Assembly (NCBI GenBank): GCA_023511875.1
Contig: JAIMAQ010000006.1
Coordinates: 94,245-158,244 of the forward strand
DNA from: Thermoflavifilum sp.
Lineage (GTDB): Bacteria > Bacteroidota > Bacteroidia > Chitinophagales > Chitinophagaceae
DNA length: 64,000 nucleotides
Reading direction: 5' to 3'
Shown here: one piece after another, positions 27,747-37,493 of the stretch
Layout of the letters: each line of letters begins with the position of its first letter
Position numbering within the stretch: position 1 is the first letter of the stretch
The notes under the pieces: model-generated
What the model saw: only the letters and a program-made list of their open reading frames with translations
Told to the model about the DNA's origin: nothing
Databases searched by the model: none
Translations under genes and position numbers: made by a program

Positions 27747-28691
27747 ATGCAATTACCAGCACCTATATCTGTTGAATGGATTGCCAAATATCTTCATGGT
27801 GAAATCATTGGTAACGCCCATCAACAAGCCAACGGAATTAATGAAATTCACCAGGTGCGGCACGGCGATATCACTTTTGTAGATCATGAAAAATATTACA
27901 AAACTGCTTTACAATCGGCGGCAACAGTAGTGTTGATCAATCAAAGATTATCTGCACCGGCAGGCAAAACCTTGATTTTGGTAGATGATCCTTTCCGTGC
28001 ATACAATCAACTGGTTCGTCATTTTCATCCTTTTTCTTTTCCAGAAACATCTCTTGCTCAGTCCATACAAGTAGGTGAGGGAACGCGTATTGCTCCTGAA
28101 GTGGTGATAGGTGAGCATGTACAAATAGGAAAAGATTGCCTTATTTATCCCCATGTGACGATTTACGACCATTGCATAATTGGCGACCGAGTGATTATCC
28201 ACTCGGGTACAGTAATTGGTGCAGATGCATTTTATTATAAAAAACGTACAGGCGAAGTATGGCAATATGAAAAAATGATCAGTTGTGGACGTGTAGTGAT
28301 TGAGAATGATGTAGAAGTTGGTGCAAATTGTACCATTGACAAAGGTGTGAGTGGCGATACACTCATTGGTGCTGGAACTAAAATCGACAATTTGGTACAT
28401 GTAGGTCACGATACACGCATTGGTAAAGGTTGTTTGATTGCTGCACAAGTAGGCATTGCAGGTACCGTCATCATCGAAGATCATGTGACGTTGTGGGGGC
28501 AAGTGGGTGTTTCTAAAGATCTAACTATAGGGCGAGAAGCTGTGGTGCTGGCGCAGAGTGGTGTTCCTAGCTCATTGAAAGGTGGGCAAATTTATTTTGG
28601 CTATCCGGCAGAAGAAGCTCGCTACAAACGCCGAGAAATTGCTTGGATAAAACGCATTCCAGAAATTTGGGAAAAGGTTAAACATCTGTAA
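27747..28691 (+). CDS. lpxD: LpxD-like UDP-3-O-acylglucosamine N-acyltransferase (left-handed beta-helix)
   Basis: Hexapeptide repeats, VGANCTIDKGVSGDTLIGAGTKIDNLVHVGHDTRIGKGCLIAAQVGIAG. Confidence 0.8.
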   Translation: MQLPAPISVEWIAKYLHGEIIGNAHQQANGINEIHQVRHGDITFVDHEKYYKTALQSAATVVLINQRLSAPAGKTLILVDDPFRAYNQLVRHFHPFSFPETSLAQSIQVGEGTRIAPEVVIGEHVQIGKDCLIYPHVTIYDHCIIGDRVIIHSGTVIGADAFYYKKRTGEVWQYEKMISCGRVVIENDVEVGANCTIDKGVSGDTLIGAGTKIDNLVHVGHDTRIGKGCLIAAQVGIAGTVIIEDHVTLWGQVGVSKDLTIGREAVVLAQSGVPSSLKGGQIYFGYPAEEARYKRREIAWIKRIPEIWEKVKHL

Positions 28692-29694
28692 CTATTGCCT
28701 CCCGACGAGAGGGCTGCAAGCTCAGCAGAAATTGTTGACAAGTATATGCAATGGTTTCATTGAGTGGGGTAAATTGAAAATCAGGAAAATACTGTAAAAA
28801 TTTGCTGGCATCATAATAGAGTCTTAACTGAGATGTATGCACCGTTTCGTGTGTCACCACCGGTTCATAATCACGATGTAGCCATGCTTTTATTCGTTGA
28901 TACCATGCTACGCATTCTCCCATCCATTGATTAGCGGGGAAACGAGGAGGAGGCTGGTGAAAATATTGAGCAATAGTGGTAAACAATTGCCGATACGACC
29001 AGTTATCTCCATTCAATATAAACCTTTCTCCATTGATATTTGCACACATAAGCAAATGCATAGCTTTTGCTACATCGCGAACATCCACAAAACCATTTAC
29101 ACCTGTTGAGTAAAAAGGGAAGCCCGCGTATATTTTTTGAAACAATGCAGGAGAGCCAGTATGCCAATGGCCAGGCCCGAGAATGATAGTGGGATAAACT
29201 ACTACTACTTGCAATCCTTCTGCCATACCACGCCACACCTCCATTTCTCCCAAATATTTGCTTAAAGCATATGCCGAATGAAACTTTCTATCTTCGGGCA
29301 AAGATTGTTCGGTGATGTGTTGCTCACCTTCTCCTCTGCCCAACGCGGCAACAGAGCTTACATGCACGAGTCGTTTTACCTGCATATCCAAACAAAGATC
29401 TACCAGTTGGCGTGTACCATCCACATTTACCTGCATCAATTCACGACGTGCTTTGCGAGAAAAACTCACCTTCCCCGCACAATGATAAACCTGGTGAACA
29501 TCTTGCAAGGCTTCACGCATAGCCGCCAAATCCAATAAGTCGGCCTTCACCCATTCTACTTTATCTTGTATTTCTTCAGGAAAATCCGGGATCTGTGCTC
29601 GGTAAATAGCTTTCACAGACAGTCCTTGCGCCACGAGATGGCGAATGAGGTGACTGCCCAAAAGGCCAGTTGCTCCAGTAACCAAAATAGACAT
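28678..29694 (-). CDS. NAD-dependent epimerase/dehydratase (extended SDR)
   Basis: MSILVTGATGLLGSHLIRHL, YALSKYLGE. Confidence 0.88.
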   Translation of the reverse strand: MSILVTGATGLLGSHLIRHLVAQGLSVKAIYRAQIPDFPEEIQDKVEWVKADLLDLAAMREALQDVHQVYHCAGKVSFSRKARRELMQVNVDGTRQLVDLCLDMQVKRLVHVSSVAALGRGEGEQHITEQSLPEDRKFHSAYALSKYLGEMEVWRGMAEGLQVVVVYPTIILGPGHWHTGSPALFQKIYAGFPFYSTGVNGFVDVRDVAKAMHLLMCANINGERFILNGDNWSYRQLFTTIAQYFHQPPPRFPANQWMGECVAWYQRIKAWLHRDYEPVVTHETVHTSQLRLYYDASKFLQYFPDFQFTPLNETIAYTCQQFLLSLQPSRREAIVTDV

Positions 29695-29759
29695 GATACC
29701 AAATGCTACACAAAAATACAGGGAATATACCAGGCACTCTTCAAATCTGGCAAGTCGTG

Positions 29760-30806
29760 CTAGATCGCCGCAATAAATTGTCGAAGAAAGCGCAGATCAT
29801 TTTGGGAATATAAGCGCAAATCATTTACCCGATATTTCAATTGGCAAATTCTTTCTATACCCATCCCAAATGCATAGCCTGTGTACACTTCTGGATCAAT
29901 CTGAAAATTACGAAGCAGATCGGGATGCACCATGCCACAACCCAAAATCTCTACCCACCCCGTGTACTTGCACAAACTACAACCCTTACCCCCACACACC
30001 GTACACGATATATCCATTTCTGCACTGGGCTCAGTAAATGGGAAATACGAAGGGCGAAACCTCACACGGGTATGATGCCCAAACATTTCTTCAACAAAAT
30101 AATATAGGGTTTGTTTGAGATCGGCAAACGATACCTGTTGACTCACATACAACCCTTCTACCTGATGGAAAAAGCAATGTGCACGTGCAGAAATGGTTTC
30201 ATTACGATACACTCTTCCTGGACAAATTACCCTGACGGGCAAGGGTTGCGATTCAAGTACTCGTGCTTGTACCGAAGAGGTATGCGTACGAAGCACCCAC
30301 ACGGGATCGCGAGAAAGGTAAAAAGTATCTTGCATGTCGCGTGCAGGATGATCGGGCGGCATATTGAGTGAAGTGAAATTATGCCAATCATCTTCAATCT
30401 CAGGACCTTCAGCAACGGCAAAACCAATGCTTTCAAAAATACGAACCATTTCTCGACGAACGATACTAAGTGGATGATGACTACCCAATGGCAAGGGCTC
30501 GCCGGGAAGAGTAATATCTACACCTGCAATCTCCGAAGCCGTCGACGTAGATACTTGACTTTGTTGAATACGTTGCCGATGGGCAGCATATTGGTTTTCT
30601 GCAAATTGTTTTAAATCATTCAACTCACGGCCAATGGCTTTTTTCTGCGCAGCATCGAGCATGCCTAGCTTACTAAACAATTGTTTCAATTGGCCTTTGC
30701 TGCCCAAATAACGAATTCGAAATGCTTCTAATTCTTGCGCATCGTTAGGCGATGCCAATGCTATGGCTTGGCGGAGTGTTTGAATTTCTTTCAATAAATC
30801 GTCCAT
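29760..30806 (-). CDS. pheS: Phenylalanine-tRNA ligase subunit alpha
   Basis: HPARDMQDTFYL, LRTHTSSVQ, FHQVEGLYV, YAFGMGIERICQLKYRVNDLRLYSQNDLRFLRQF. Confidence 0.96.
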   Translation of the reverse strand: MDDLLKEIQTLRQAIALASPNDAQELEAFRIRYLGSKGQLKQLFSKLGMLDAAQKKAIGRELNDLKQFAENQYAAHRQRIQQSQVSTSTASEIAGVDITLPGEPLPLGSHHPLSIVRREMVRIFESIGFAVAEGPEIEDDWHNFTSLNMPPDHPARDMQDTFYLSRDPVWVLRTHTSSVQARVLESQPLPVRVICPGRVYRNETISARAHCFFHQVEGLYVSQQVSFADLKQTLYYFVEEMFGHHTRVRFRPSYFPFTEPSAEMDISCTVCGGKGCSLCKYTGWVEILGCGMVHPDLLRNFQIDPEVYTGYAFGMGIERICQLKYRVNDLRLYSQNDLRFLRQFIAAI

Positions 30807-30811
30807 GTGCG

Positions 30812-30819
30812 CAAAATTA
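30812..30819 (-). promoter_or_regulatory. Candidate -7 element TAATTTTG
   Basis: Reverse complement of CAAAATTA; 5 nt upstream of the pheS ATG. Confidence 0.45.
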
Positions 30820-30858
30820 GTTTTTTACTAGCCAAATACCTGTTTACGGAAACCCACT

Positions 30859-31857
30859 TTATAGAGCTGCCACCTCGATGACTTCAAAGCTACCCGGTAC
30901 TAAAGGTGGCCGCCCGTGAGAGCCTGAGGTGGATTGTTGAAAACGCGCCGTGGAAAGAAATAAATGATGAGTAAGCGTATCTATTGTGCTGGTGCGAGCA
31001 CCAGGGGCGGTCTTCAGGTTCTGCACTATTTTATACTGCTCAGGATCGCGTTCTTGAATAACCGTGAGAGTGCCTTCCCCATTCGAACTAAATATGTGAT
31101 GCGTTACGGGATCAAAATCAATTCCATCACAACCCTTGCCAATAGGTAGTTTGGCCACTACTTGACCATTAACAGCATTCATCACTACCAATAACTGATT
31201 GCCACAACCAGCAAACAAGCGATGTTGACGCCAGTCAATAGACAACCCCGTAGGTCTCATACCGCCATTCAGAGGCCAACGATAATCTGCTTGAAAACGA
31301 TGCAAGTCTATGCGTTGTATTTCGTTACGATCTTCAATATTCACAAACAAATGCCCCTCCAGATCGCTTACAGCTGTTTCGGGTTTACCATCCACAGGTA
31401 TCGTATGTATCACCCGATCGTTTACTGGATCGATCACAGATAAATCGTGGCTGCGTCCATTGCAGGTGATGATGGTGTGCGTAAAAGGTTCAAACAAAAT
31501 AGCATCAGGGTCTTGCCCAGTAGCAATATTGTGTAAAACGCGATGATGGATGATATCCACCACTGTCACTTCATTGCTTCGACCATTGCTGATATAAGCC
31601 TTATTAAGATCGGGCACAAATGCAATGCCATGTACGCCGTGTAACTGATGAATCACCGTAATCAACTTACCTGAATGCTCATCAACTACATCTACTTCAT
31701 CACCATGAGATACATACAATTCATGAGTAGGCGTGTATACCGATAAATAATCCCATCCACCATTACCCCCAATAGGAATATCCCTAACCACTGCATAAGG
31801 CTGCACAAGGGCATACATCGGAAACAAAAACAATAATAAACCATTGATAAATCGCAT
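30859..31857 (-). CDS. YncE-like beta-propeller protein, exported
   Basis: Signal-like N-terminus; repeats such as NKAYISNGRSNEVTVVDIIHHRVLHNIATGQDPDAI. Confidence 0.82.
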   Translation of the reverse strand: MRFINGLLLFLFPMYALVQPYAVVRDIPIGGNGGWDYLSVYTPTHELYVSHGDEVDVVDEHSGKLITVIHQLHGVHGIAFVPDLNKAYISNGRSNEVTVVDIIHHRVLHNIATGQDPDAILFEPFTHTIITCNGRSHDLSVIDPVNDRVIHTIPVDGKPETAVSDLEGHLFVNIEDRNEIQRIDLHRFQADYRWPLNGGMRPTGLSIDWRQHRLFAGCGNQLLVVMNAVNGQVVAKLPIGKGCDGIDFDPVTHHIFSSNGEGTLTVIQERDPEQYKIVQNLKTAPGARTSTIDTLTHHLFLSTARFQQSTSGSHGRPPLVPGSFEVIEVAAL

Positions 31858-31996
31858 CGGAGCAAAATTTTCACTAAGCTAACTCATAAAACCGAAGAAA
31901 ATCTGAAAGGAATAAATAAAAATATGCTACCCATATTTCTCTCCGTCTATCGGTTACATGAAATGAAATACAGAAGGCTAGTCATGCGGAAACGAT

Positions 31997-32656
31997 TTAT
32001 TTGAACATAAGTTGCTTCACTTTTTCTGGATCTTCTTTTTCCTTTTGTAGATCAAAGAAGGTTCCAAACACTCGATCCCACAATGAGGTACTCACCCCAA
32101 AACCCTTGTGCTCATCTTTGTAATGATGTAGATGATGATTGCGCCACAAGGGTTTCATAAATTTAAATGGTGGTTTCCAAGCATGAATGGCATAATGCAT
32201 ACTCCCATAAATGAGATAACCCAGTAAGAAACCCGGAAAGAAAGCAAAAGCATATTTTCCAAAAATCAAATATTGCACAGAAAAGATAATAGATGCCAGT
32301 ATCAAGCTAGGTACAGGAGGCATAAATAGTCGTTGCTTGTCGCGCGGAAATTCATGATGATTACCATGCAAAATGTAAATCACCCGCTGTATGCGTGGAT
32401 TATCGGAAACGAAATGAAACACAAACCGATGCATGAAGTATTCAAACAATGTCCACGAAAACATGGCCAACAAAAAAATACCCGCTATCGTCCATGAAGG
32501 GATTTCTACATGGGTATAACTATAATACAGCATATACCCAATCACGGGAATATACATACCCCAAATAACCAGCGGATGCGTTTTAGTGAGAAATTCGAGG
32601 TACTCGTTTTCAAACAAACGCGCCTGACCTTTATTTTTAATCTTATCGAAATGCAT
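31997..32656 (-). CDS. Sterol desaturase / fatty acid hydroxylase family protein
   Basis: His clusters HRFVFH, HGNHH, HHLHHYK; multiple TMs. Confidence 0.88.
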   Translation of the reverse strand: MHFDKIKNKGQARLFENEYLEFLTKTHPLVIWGMYIPVIGYMLYYSYTHVEIPSWTIAGIFLLAMFSWTLFEYFMHRFVFHFVSDNPRIQRVIYILHGNHHEFPRDKQRLFMPPVPSLILASIIFSVQYLIFGKYAFAFFPGFLLGYLIYGSMHYAIHAWKPPFKFMKPLWRNHHLHHYKDEHKGFGVSTSLWDRVFGTFFDLQKEKEDPEKVKQLMFK

Positions 32657-32709
32657 AACCCATCATTTTCTCACCAAATTTACGGTTTACCCGTCAGCCA
32701 GTCAAGCAT

Positions 32710-34065
32710 TCAGTTGTCTACGTCTCTGATAAGGGGTCGTTTATCCTGAGGATCTCGTTGTTCATAACGAATTTGAAACCTACTTAAATCGGGTTTATAT
32801 GCTCGCTTTCGATGCAATTCATATTGATAAATAAGCTGCCCGAGTTGATATAAAAACGGATGTCCAATTTCTTCATATTCATATCGATCGTCGTTGAGCA
32901 CTTCATCTTTGTTTACATATATGGTAGCCGCCAGCATGAATTCTACCTGATGAGTAAAATCTACCACATATGATACATCGGTGAGGAAACCATACGACCA
33001 ACCTACTTTGTTAAACACCCTTACCCCCGGCGGCAAATGATGATGTGCACTGTCGCGAAAGAAAAATTTGACATAACTGTCGTAATACTGAGAAGAATCA
33101 TATTTAGGATAATTGGTTTCTCCTGGAAATTGCGACAAGTATTGATAAAGAAAATGGTAATCATCGGCAGTGAAATGAAAACGAGATTTCTTGGGAACAG
33201 ATTCAGGAAACAAAATTGCGCGAAGCATATACAATAAATCTTGTAGCGAGATTCGGTTTTGCATGCTAAAATCCATGGGCTCAGGAATCCATTTCCCCTG
33301 CCGATCATAATAAGCTCTCCCGATGTAGATGGGAGGGCCTGGTGGTATAGGATAGGGATTATACAATACAGGCTGCGCATAGAGTAAATGCCCTTCAGTG
33401 TCTAAAAAACGAATCGGGTTGGTATAGCGATTTTGTTGTTCACTAAGTCCCATAAATTGCCTGATGATGTGGGCGGTTCGATAACCTTTTTTGTGGAGTT
33501 GTTCCTGAATAGGTTGTTGGCCTACAAATTGATAGAGCCGATTGTACGCATCGTTGTCGCTTACGATAAAAGCCTTGCGAATGAAATGTGCCACAGAAGG
33601 ATATCCGTTAGGAGAAGTGCTGTCGTACAGCTCTGGATGCTGCCAAGGATAGGCACTATCGATTTGCATGCGGGTATCTTTGTTTAAACCCGAAATATGC
33701 AACTCATGAATCTTTTCTAGTGCCAAGCAAGCCAAAGGAAGCTTTACTGTAGAAGCCGGATAGAAATATTGCTGTGGATCAGCATGATAAGCATAGGTGT
33801 GAAATTGCGGACGATTGTGTGCATCTCGTTGAATCTGTACATAAAGGATTTGCAATCGATAGGTATCGGGGTGGCTAATCACTTCCTGAAACAACGAATC
33901 TGGATGGGCAAACAAGAGTTGCTGAAACCACGCATTAGCGCGCGATGATGTTTGCCCTACTGCAGAAAACATACTCATGAGGTGTATTCCCCAGGAAACT
34001 ATTACCCCTAGCAATAACTTTTTCTGGATGCCATAATTTTTCGGCCGGCTACACATGGGTTTCAT
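32710..34065 (-). CDS. Exported serine hydrolase, class A beta-lactamase-like
   Basis: STVK (SxxK), SDN (VSDNDAYNRLY), KVG (FNKVGWSYGF) triad motifs; N-terminal signal. Confidence 0.8.
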   Translation of the reverse strand: MKPMCSRPKNYGIQKKLLLGVIVSWGIHLMSMFSAVGQTSSRANAWFQQLLFAHPDSLFQEVISHPDTYRLQILYVQIQRDAHNRPQFHTYAYHADPQQYFYPASTVKLPLACLALEKIHELHISGLNKDTRMQIDSAYPWQHPELYDSTSPNGYPSVAHFIRKAFIVSDNDAYNRLYQFVGQQPIQEQLHKKGYRTAHIIRQFMGLSEQQNRYTNPIRFLDTEGHLLYAQPVLYNPYPIPPGPPIYIGRAYYDRQGKWIPEPMDFSMQNRISLQDLLYMLRAILFPESVPKKSRFHFTADDYHFLYQYLSQFPGETNYPKYDSSQYYDSYVKFFFRDSAHHHLPPGVRVFNKVGWSYGFLTDVSYVVDFTHQVEFMLAATIYVNKDEVLNDDRYEYEEIGHPFLYQLGQLIYQYELHRKRAYKPDLSRFQIRYEQRDPQDKRPLIRDVDN

Positions 34066-34067
34066 AT

Positions 34068-35072
34068 CTATTGCTGTATGGCGGCTCTTCGCTGCATCAC
34101 CTCACGCCAGGTGGTAATGATAAATCCATGTTGTCTTAAAAAAGCTTGAAACCCAGGATCGAGCATGGCCAACATATCGGCTTTTCGGATATCGCCACTA
34201 TCCGATATTTTCTGGAAAATACAAGAGGCATCGGTACAATGCATGATCACCATGGTTAATCCGGGTTTTAATTCCAGCAATGTTTTTTCATACAAAGCTA
34301 CTCGCCATTTGCGCAGGTGATCATCATCGCGAGGCATATTAGTTGGTATTTTCCAATCATAGCTAGTATTGTGTAAATCATCCAACACGGGCAATCCTGC
34401 TTGCCAAAGCATTTTACCCAACGCTTGTAACTGTTGCAATTGTTCTGGGCTAAGCCTCATTTGTTTGTTCAAATAGCTATCGTGCCCACCAGGCAACATA
34501 ATTGGAATATGATGGCTGATGCCCAATTGCACATAGGCTTGTAGAAAAGCTGGTGTTGCAAATAAAGTACCCATATGGGAGTCGAGGTGTGTAGGATAAA
34601 AGCCCATACGCTCTGCCATCGCCAGCTGAGCCTCTATTTCACGACTCACTTCTTGTGGTGAAGCATGCTTCACCACATCCGCTACATCTGGCCAAAAATG
34701 CCCTGTGCTATCCACCAAACCGGGTACAGCGGCTGCACCCGCCACAGGCATCCATCGATAATCTTTCCATTCGGAAGTCAAGGTTAAATGCAAACCCGCA
34801 TCTACATGATGCTGAATAATATACCGCACCATATGCGGCACCCAAGGGCAGGGCATCATAACACTGGTAGAGCGTGCTGCACCTTGTTGCAACACCCGAA
34901 TAATGCCGCTATCGGAATCAAACGACATGCCTGCATCATCCATATGCAAAATCAAAACACGCGCGGTATCCGGGAAACCTAGTCGCATTGCATAAGTGCT
35001 GTCTTGTGCATGTACATAACGTTGTTGGCAAAATAGCAACAGACTCGCTGCACAGATAAGGTAACGAAACAT
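34068..35072 (-). CDS. ChbG/HpnK (YdjC-like) polysaccharide deacetylase, exported
   Basis: VLILHMDDAGMS, DAGLHLTLTSEW, THLDSHMGT. Start at MFRYLICAASLLLF (signal peptide) rather than 35129, which would overlap lysS upstream sequence. Confidence 0.85.
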   Translation of the reverse strand: MFRYLICAASLLLFCQQRYVHAQDSTYAMRLGFPDTARVLILHMDDAGMSFDSDSGIIRVLQQGAARSTSVMMPCPWVPHMVRYIIQHHVDAGLHLTLTSEWKDYRWMPVAGAAAVPGLVDSTGHFWPDVADVVKHASPQEVSREIEAQLAMAERMGFYPTHLDSHMGTLFATPAFLQAYVQLGISHHIPIMLPGGHDSYLNKQMRLSPEQLQQLQALGKMLWQAGLPVLDDLHNTSYDWKIPTNMPRDDDHLRKWRVALYEKTLLELKPGLTMVIMHCTDASCIFQKISDSGDIRKADMLAMLDPGFQAFLRQHGFIITTWREVMQRRAAIQQ

Positions 35073-35150
35073 ATAGCTCAATACATTTGGTGTCGAGCAG
35101 AAAGTTAGGGGTAATTTTTGGTTTTTCATGCCAGCCTCAGCATGAATTGC

Positions 35151-35158
35151 TATTTTTG
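35151..35158 (+). promoter_or_regulatory. Candidate -7 element TATTTTTG
   Basis: 28 nt upstream of the likely lysS start at 35187. Confidence 0.4.
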
Positions 35159-35186
35159 CAAGCCCATCGACAACAATCTATTCAAC

Positions 35187-36734
35187 ATGGCTCTGGTGTT
35201 ATCGGAACAAGAACGTATACGAAGAGAAAAATTAGCTCAACTACAACAACTGGGCATTGATCCCTATCCGGCTCCATTGTATGAGGTAAATGCGCATGTT
35301 CAACATATTCGCGAACAGTTTGATCCCGTACATCCTGAGGCTTTTCAAGATGTATCACTTGCTGGTCGTATCATGACCATGCGCGATATGGGAAAGGCCA
35401 GCTTTGCTGACTTGCAAGATAGCACGGGCCGCATTCAGCTATATGTGCGGCGCGACGATATTTGCCCCGGGGAAGATAAAACACTGTACAACACCGTCTG
35501 GAAAAAATTGCTCGACATTGGAGATATCATTGGGGTAAAAGGATATGTGTTTTATACCAAAACTGGAGAGCTCTCTATTCATGTGCGTTCGTTTACCCTA
35601 CTGTGCAAATCGCTTCGCCCCTTACCCATCGTCAAAGAAAAAGAAGGTGAAGTATACGACGCCGTAACCGATCCAGAATTTAAATACCGCCAGCGTTATG
35701 CACACTTGATTATTGAGCCCCAAGCTCGCGAACGCTTTGCACAAATTACTCGGATGAAGCAAGCTATTCGCGATTTTTTGAATCAGCGTGGAGCATTGGA
35801 AGTGGATACTCCTGTGTTGCAAACTATTCCGGGTGGTGCCGCAGCTCGCCCGTTTATCACCCACCACAATGCATTGGATATTGATCTATACCTGCGTATT
35901 GCCAATGAGCTATACTTAAAACGCCTGATTGTTGGAGGTTACGATTGGGTATATGAGTTTAGCCGCAATTTCCGTAACGAAGGTATGGATCGTACCCATA
36001 ATCCAGAATTTACCATCCTGGAGTTTTATGTGGCTTATAAAGATTATTTCTGGATGATGGAAATCACCGAACAATTGCTGGAATATGTGGTAAAAACCCT
36101 GCATGGCACTACGGTAATTCCGGTAGGCGATAAGCAAATTGATTTTAAAGCACCTTATCCACGTATTGCTATCTTCGACGCGATTCATGAGTTTGCGGGA
36201 GTAGATGTAAGCTATATGAACGAAGCACAGCTTAGAGAAGTATGTCATCGGCTCCATATCCCTATCGATCAGACCATGGGCAAGGGAAAACTGATTGATG
36301 CTATTTTCAGCGAAACTTGTGAATCTCATTTCATCCAGCCCACTTTCATCACTGATTATCCAGTGGAAATGAGTCCACTCACCAAGAAACATCGCAGTAA
36401 ACCCGGGCTGGTAGAGCGTTTTGAGCTCATCATCAATGGCAAAGAAATCGCAAATGCTTATACCGAATTAAATGATCCCATTGATCAACTACATCGTTTT
36501 GAAGAACAAGTGAAACTCATGCAACGTGGAGATGAAGAAGCGATGTACATTGATTACGATTTTATTCGGGCATTGGAATACGGCATGCCCCCTACTGCTG
36601 GCATAGGCATTGGTATAGACAGGCTGGCCATGTTGCTCACTAATCAACCCTCTATCCAGGATGTGCTATTTTTCCCGCAGATGCGCCCCGAGCAGTCTTC
36701 ACATCACCTGGATAAAAAAACCATCTCAGAGTAA
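35187..36734 (+). CDS. lysS: Lysine-tRNA ligase
   Basis: YDWVYEFSRNFRNEGMDRTHNPEFTILEFYVAY, GMPPTAGIGIGIDRLAMLLTNQPSIQDVLFFP. Start at MALVLSEQERIRREKL. Confidence 0.97.
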   Translation: MALVLSEQERIRREKLAQLQQLGIDPYPAPLYEVNAHVQHIREQFDPVHPEAFQDVSLAGRIMTMRDMGKASFADLQDSTGRIQLYVRRDDICPGEDKTLYNTVWKKLLDIGDIIGVKGYVFYTKTGELSIHVRSFTLLCKSLRPLPIVKEKEGEVYDAVTDPEFKYRQRYAHLIIEPQARERFAQITRMKQAIRDFLNQRGALEVDTPVLQTIPGGAAARPFITHHNALDIDLYLRIANELYLKRLIVGGYDWVYEFSRNFRNEGMDRTHNPEFTILEFYVAYKDYFWMMEITEQLLEYVVKTLHGTTVIPVGDKQIDFKAPYPRIAIFDAIHEFAGVDVSYMNEAQLREVCHRLHIPIDQTMGKGKLIDAIFSETCESHFIQPTFITDYPVEMSPLTKKHRSKPGLVERFELIINGKEIANAYTELNDPIDQLHRFEEQVKLMQRGDEEAMYIDYDFIRALEYGMPPTAGIGIGIDRLAMLLTNQPSIQDVLFFPQMRPEQSSHHLDKKTISE

Positions 36735-36749
36735 ACCTGCTGGATACGA

Positions 36750-37013
36750 TCATGGCAAGCGCATCCATATTCTTCTATGCACCACCACAACAGGCTGAGG
36801 GTTAACAGCAACTACTACTGGCGGCGGAACAGGTGATATCACAACTCGCAAATGCCTATGTACAGGTGCAGGATATACCACAACAGGCGGGGGCAAAGGT
36901 CTACCTATTTGTATGCCTACAGCCACATGTATTTGAGCCGATACCCGATGAATGCCCACCAGGGAGCTTATACAACAGGCTAACAGCCACGCTCGATGTA
37001 TCATAAACCGCAT
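36750..37013 (-). CDS. Small exported Pro/Val-rich protein of unknown function
   Basis: Signal-like N-terminus then PLPPPVVVYPAPVHRHLRVVISPVPPPVVVAVNPQPVVVVHRR. Confidence 0.5.
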   Translation of the reverse strand: MRFMIHRAWLLACCISSLVGIHRVSAQIHVAVGIQIGRPLPPPVVVYPAPVHRHLRVVISPVPPPVVVAVNPQPVVVVHRRIWMRLP

Positions 37014-37115
37014 TTTTTATAAATGAGACCAACCCTGTAACCGAAGGTTTAATCGATAAATCAGCTTGCATGTTTAAAGATTTTGGGTTATTTTTCTTCT
37101 TCAAAAACAAAACGT

Positions 37116-37487
37116 ATGAAAAATATAATCCCCAACCGCGTAGCCATGATTGTCTTTGCCATTCCTTTCTTGTATATTGGCATCAATCATTTGCTGTATG
37201 CTTCTCAGATGGCATCAATGTCGCCAATTCCTCCCGGCAAGTTTTGGATTATCATATCTGGAATAGCTCAGATACTAGCCGGTATTTCATTTATCATCAA
37301 CGTGCGAGCTAAACTTGCGGGCTATTTACTTGCTTTGTATTTATTGCTCGTTATTGTGCTGGTACGATTGCCCATGGGGTTTCATGATGCTAATCAAAAT
37401 CTCATGTTGGTGAAAGACTTAGGCCTTCTGGCTGGGGCTATTTTATTAGCCAACCAAGCAGCTTCCCCACAGAAAAAAGAAAGCTAG
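37116..37487 (+). CDS. Small integral membrane protein, DoxX-like
   Basis: Four predicted hydrophobic segments, MKNIIPNRVAMIVFAIPFLYIGINHLLYASQMASMSP. Confidence 0.7.
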   Translation: MKNIIPNRVAMIVFAIPFLYIGINHLLYASQMASMSPIPPGKFWIIISGIAQILAGISFIINVRAKLAGYLLALYLLLVIVLVRLPMGFHDANQNLMLVKDLGLLAGAILLANQAASPQKKES

Positions 37488-37493
37488 GTGCCA

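Noticed and set aside
27948-28502. 184-aa antisense ORF opposite lpxD
   Set aside because: Long, but it mirrors the hexapeptide-repeat codon pattern of lpxD and has low-complexity composition; no domain recognised.
35916-36392. 158-aa antisense ORF opposite lysS
   Set aside because: lysS is unambiguous on the plus strand; the antisense frame shows no family features.
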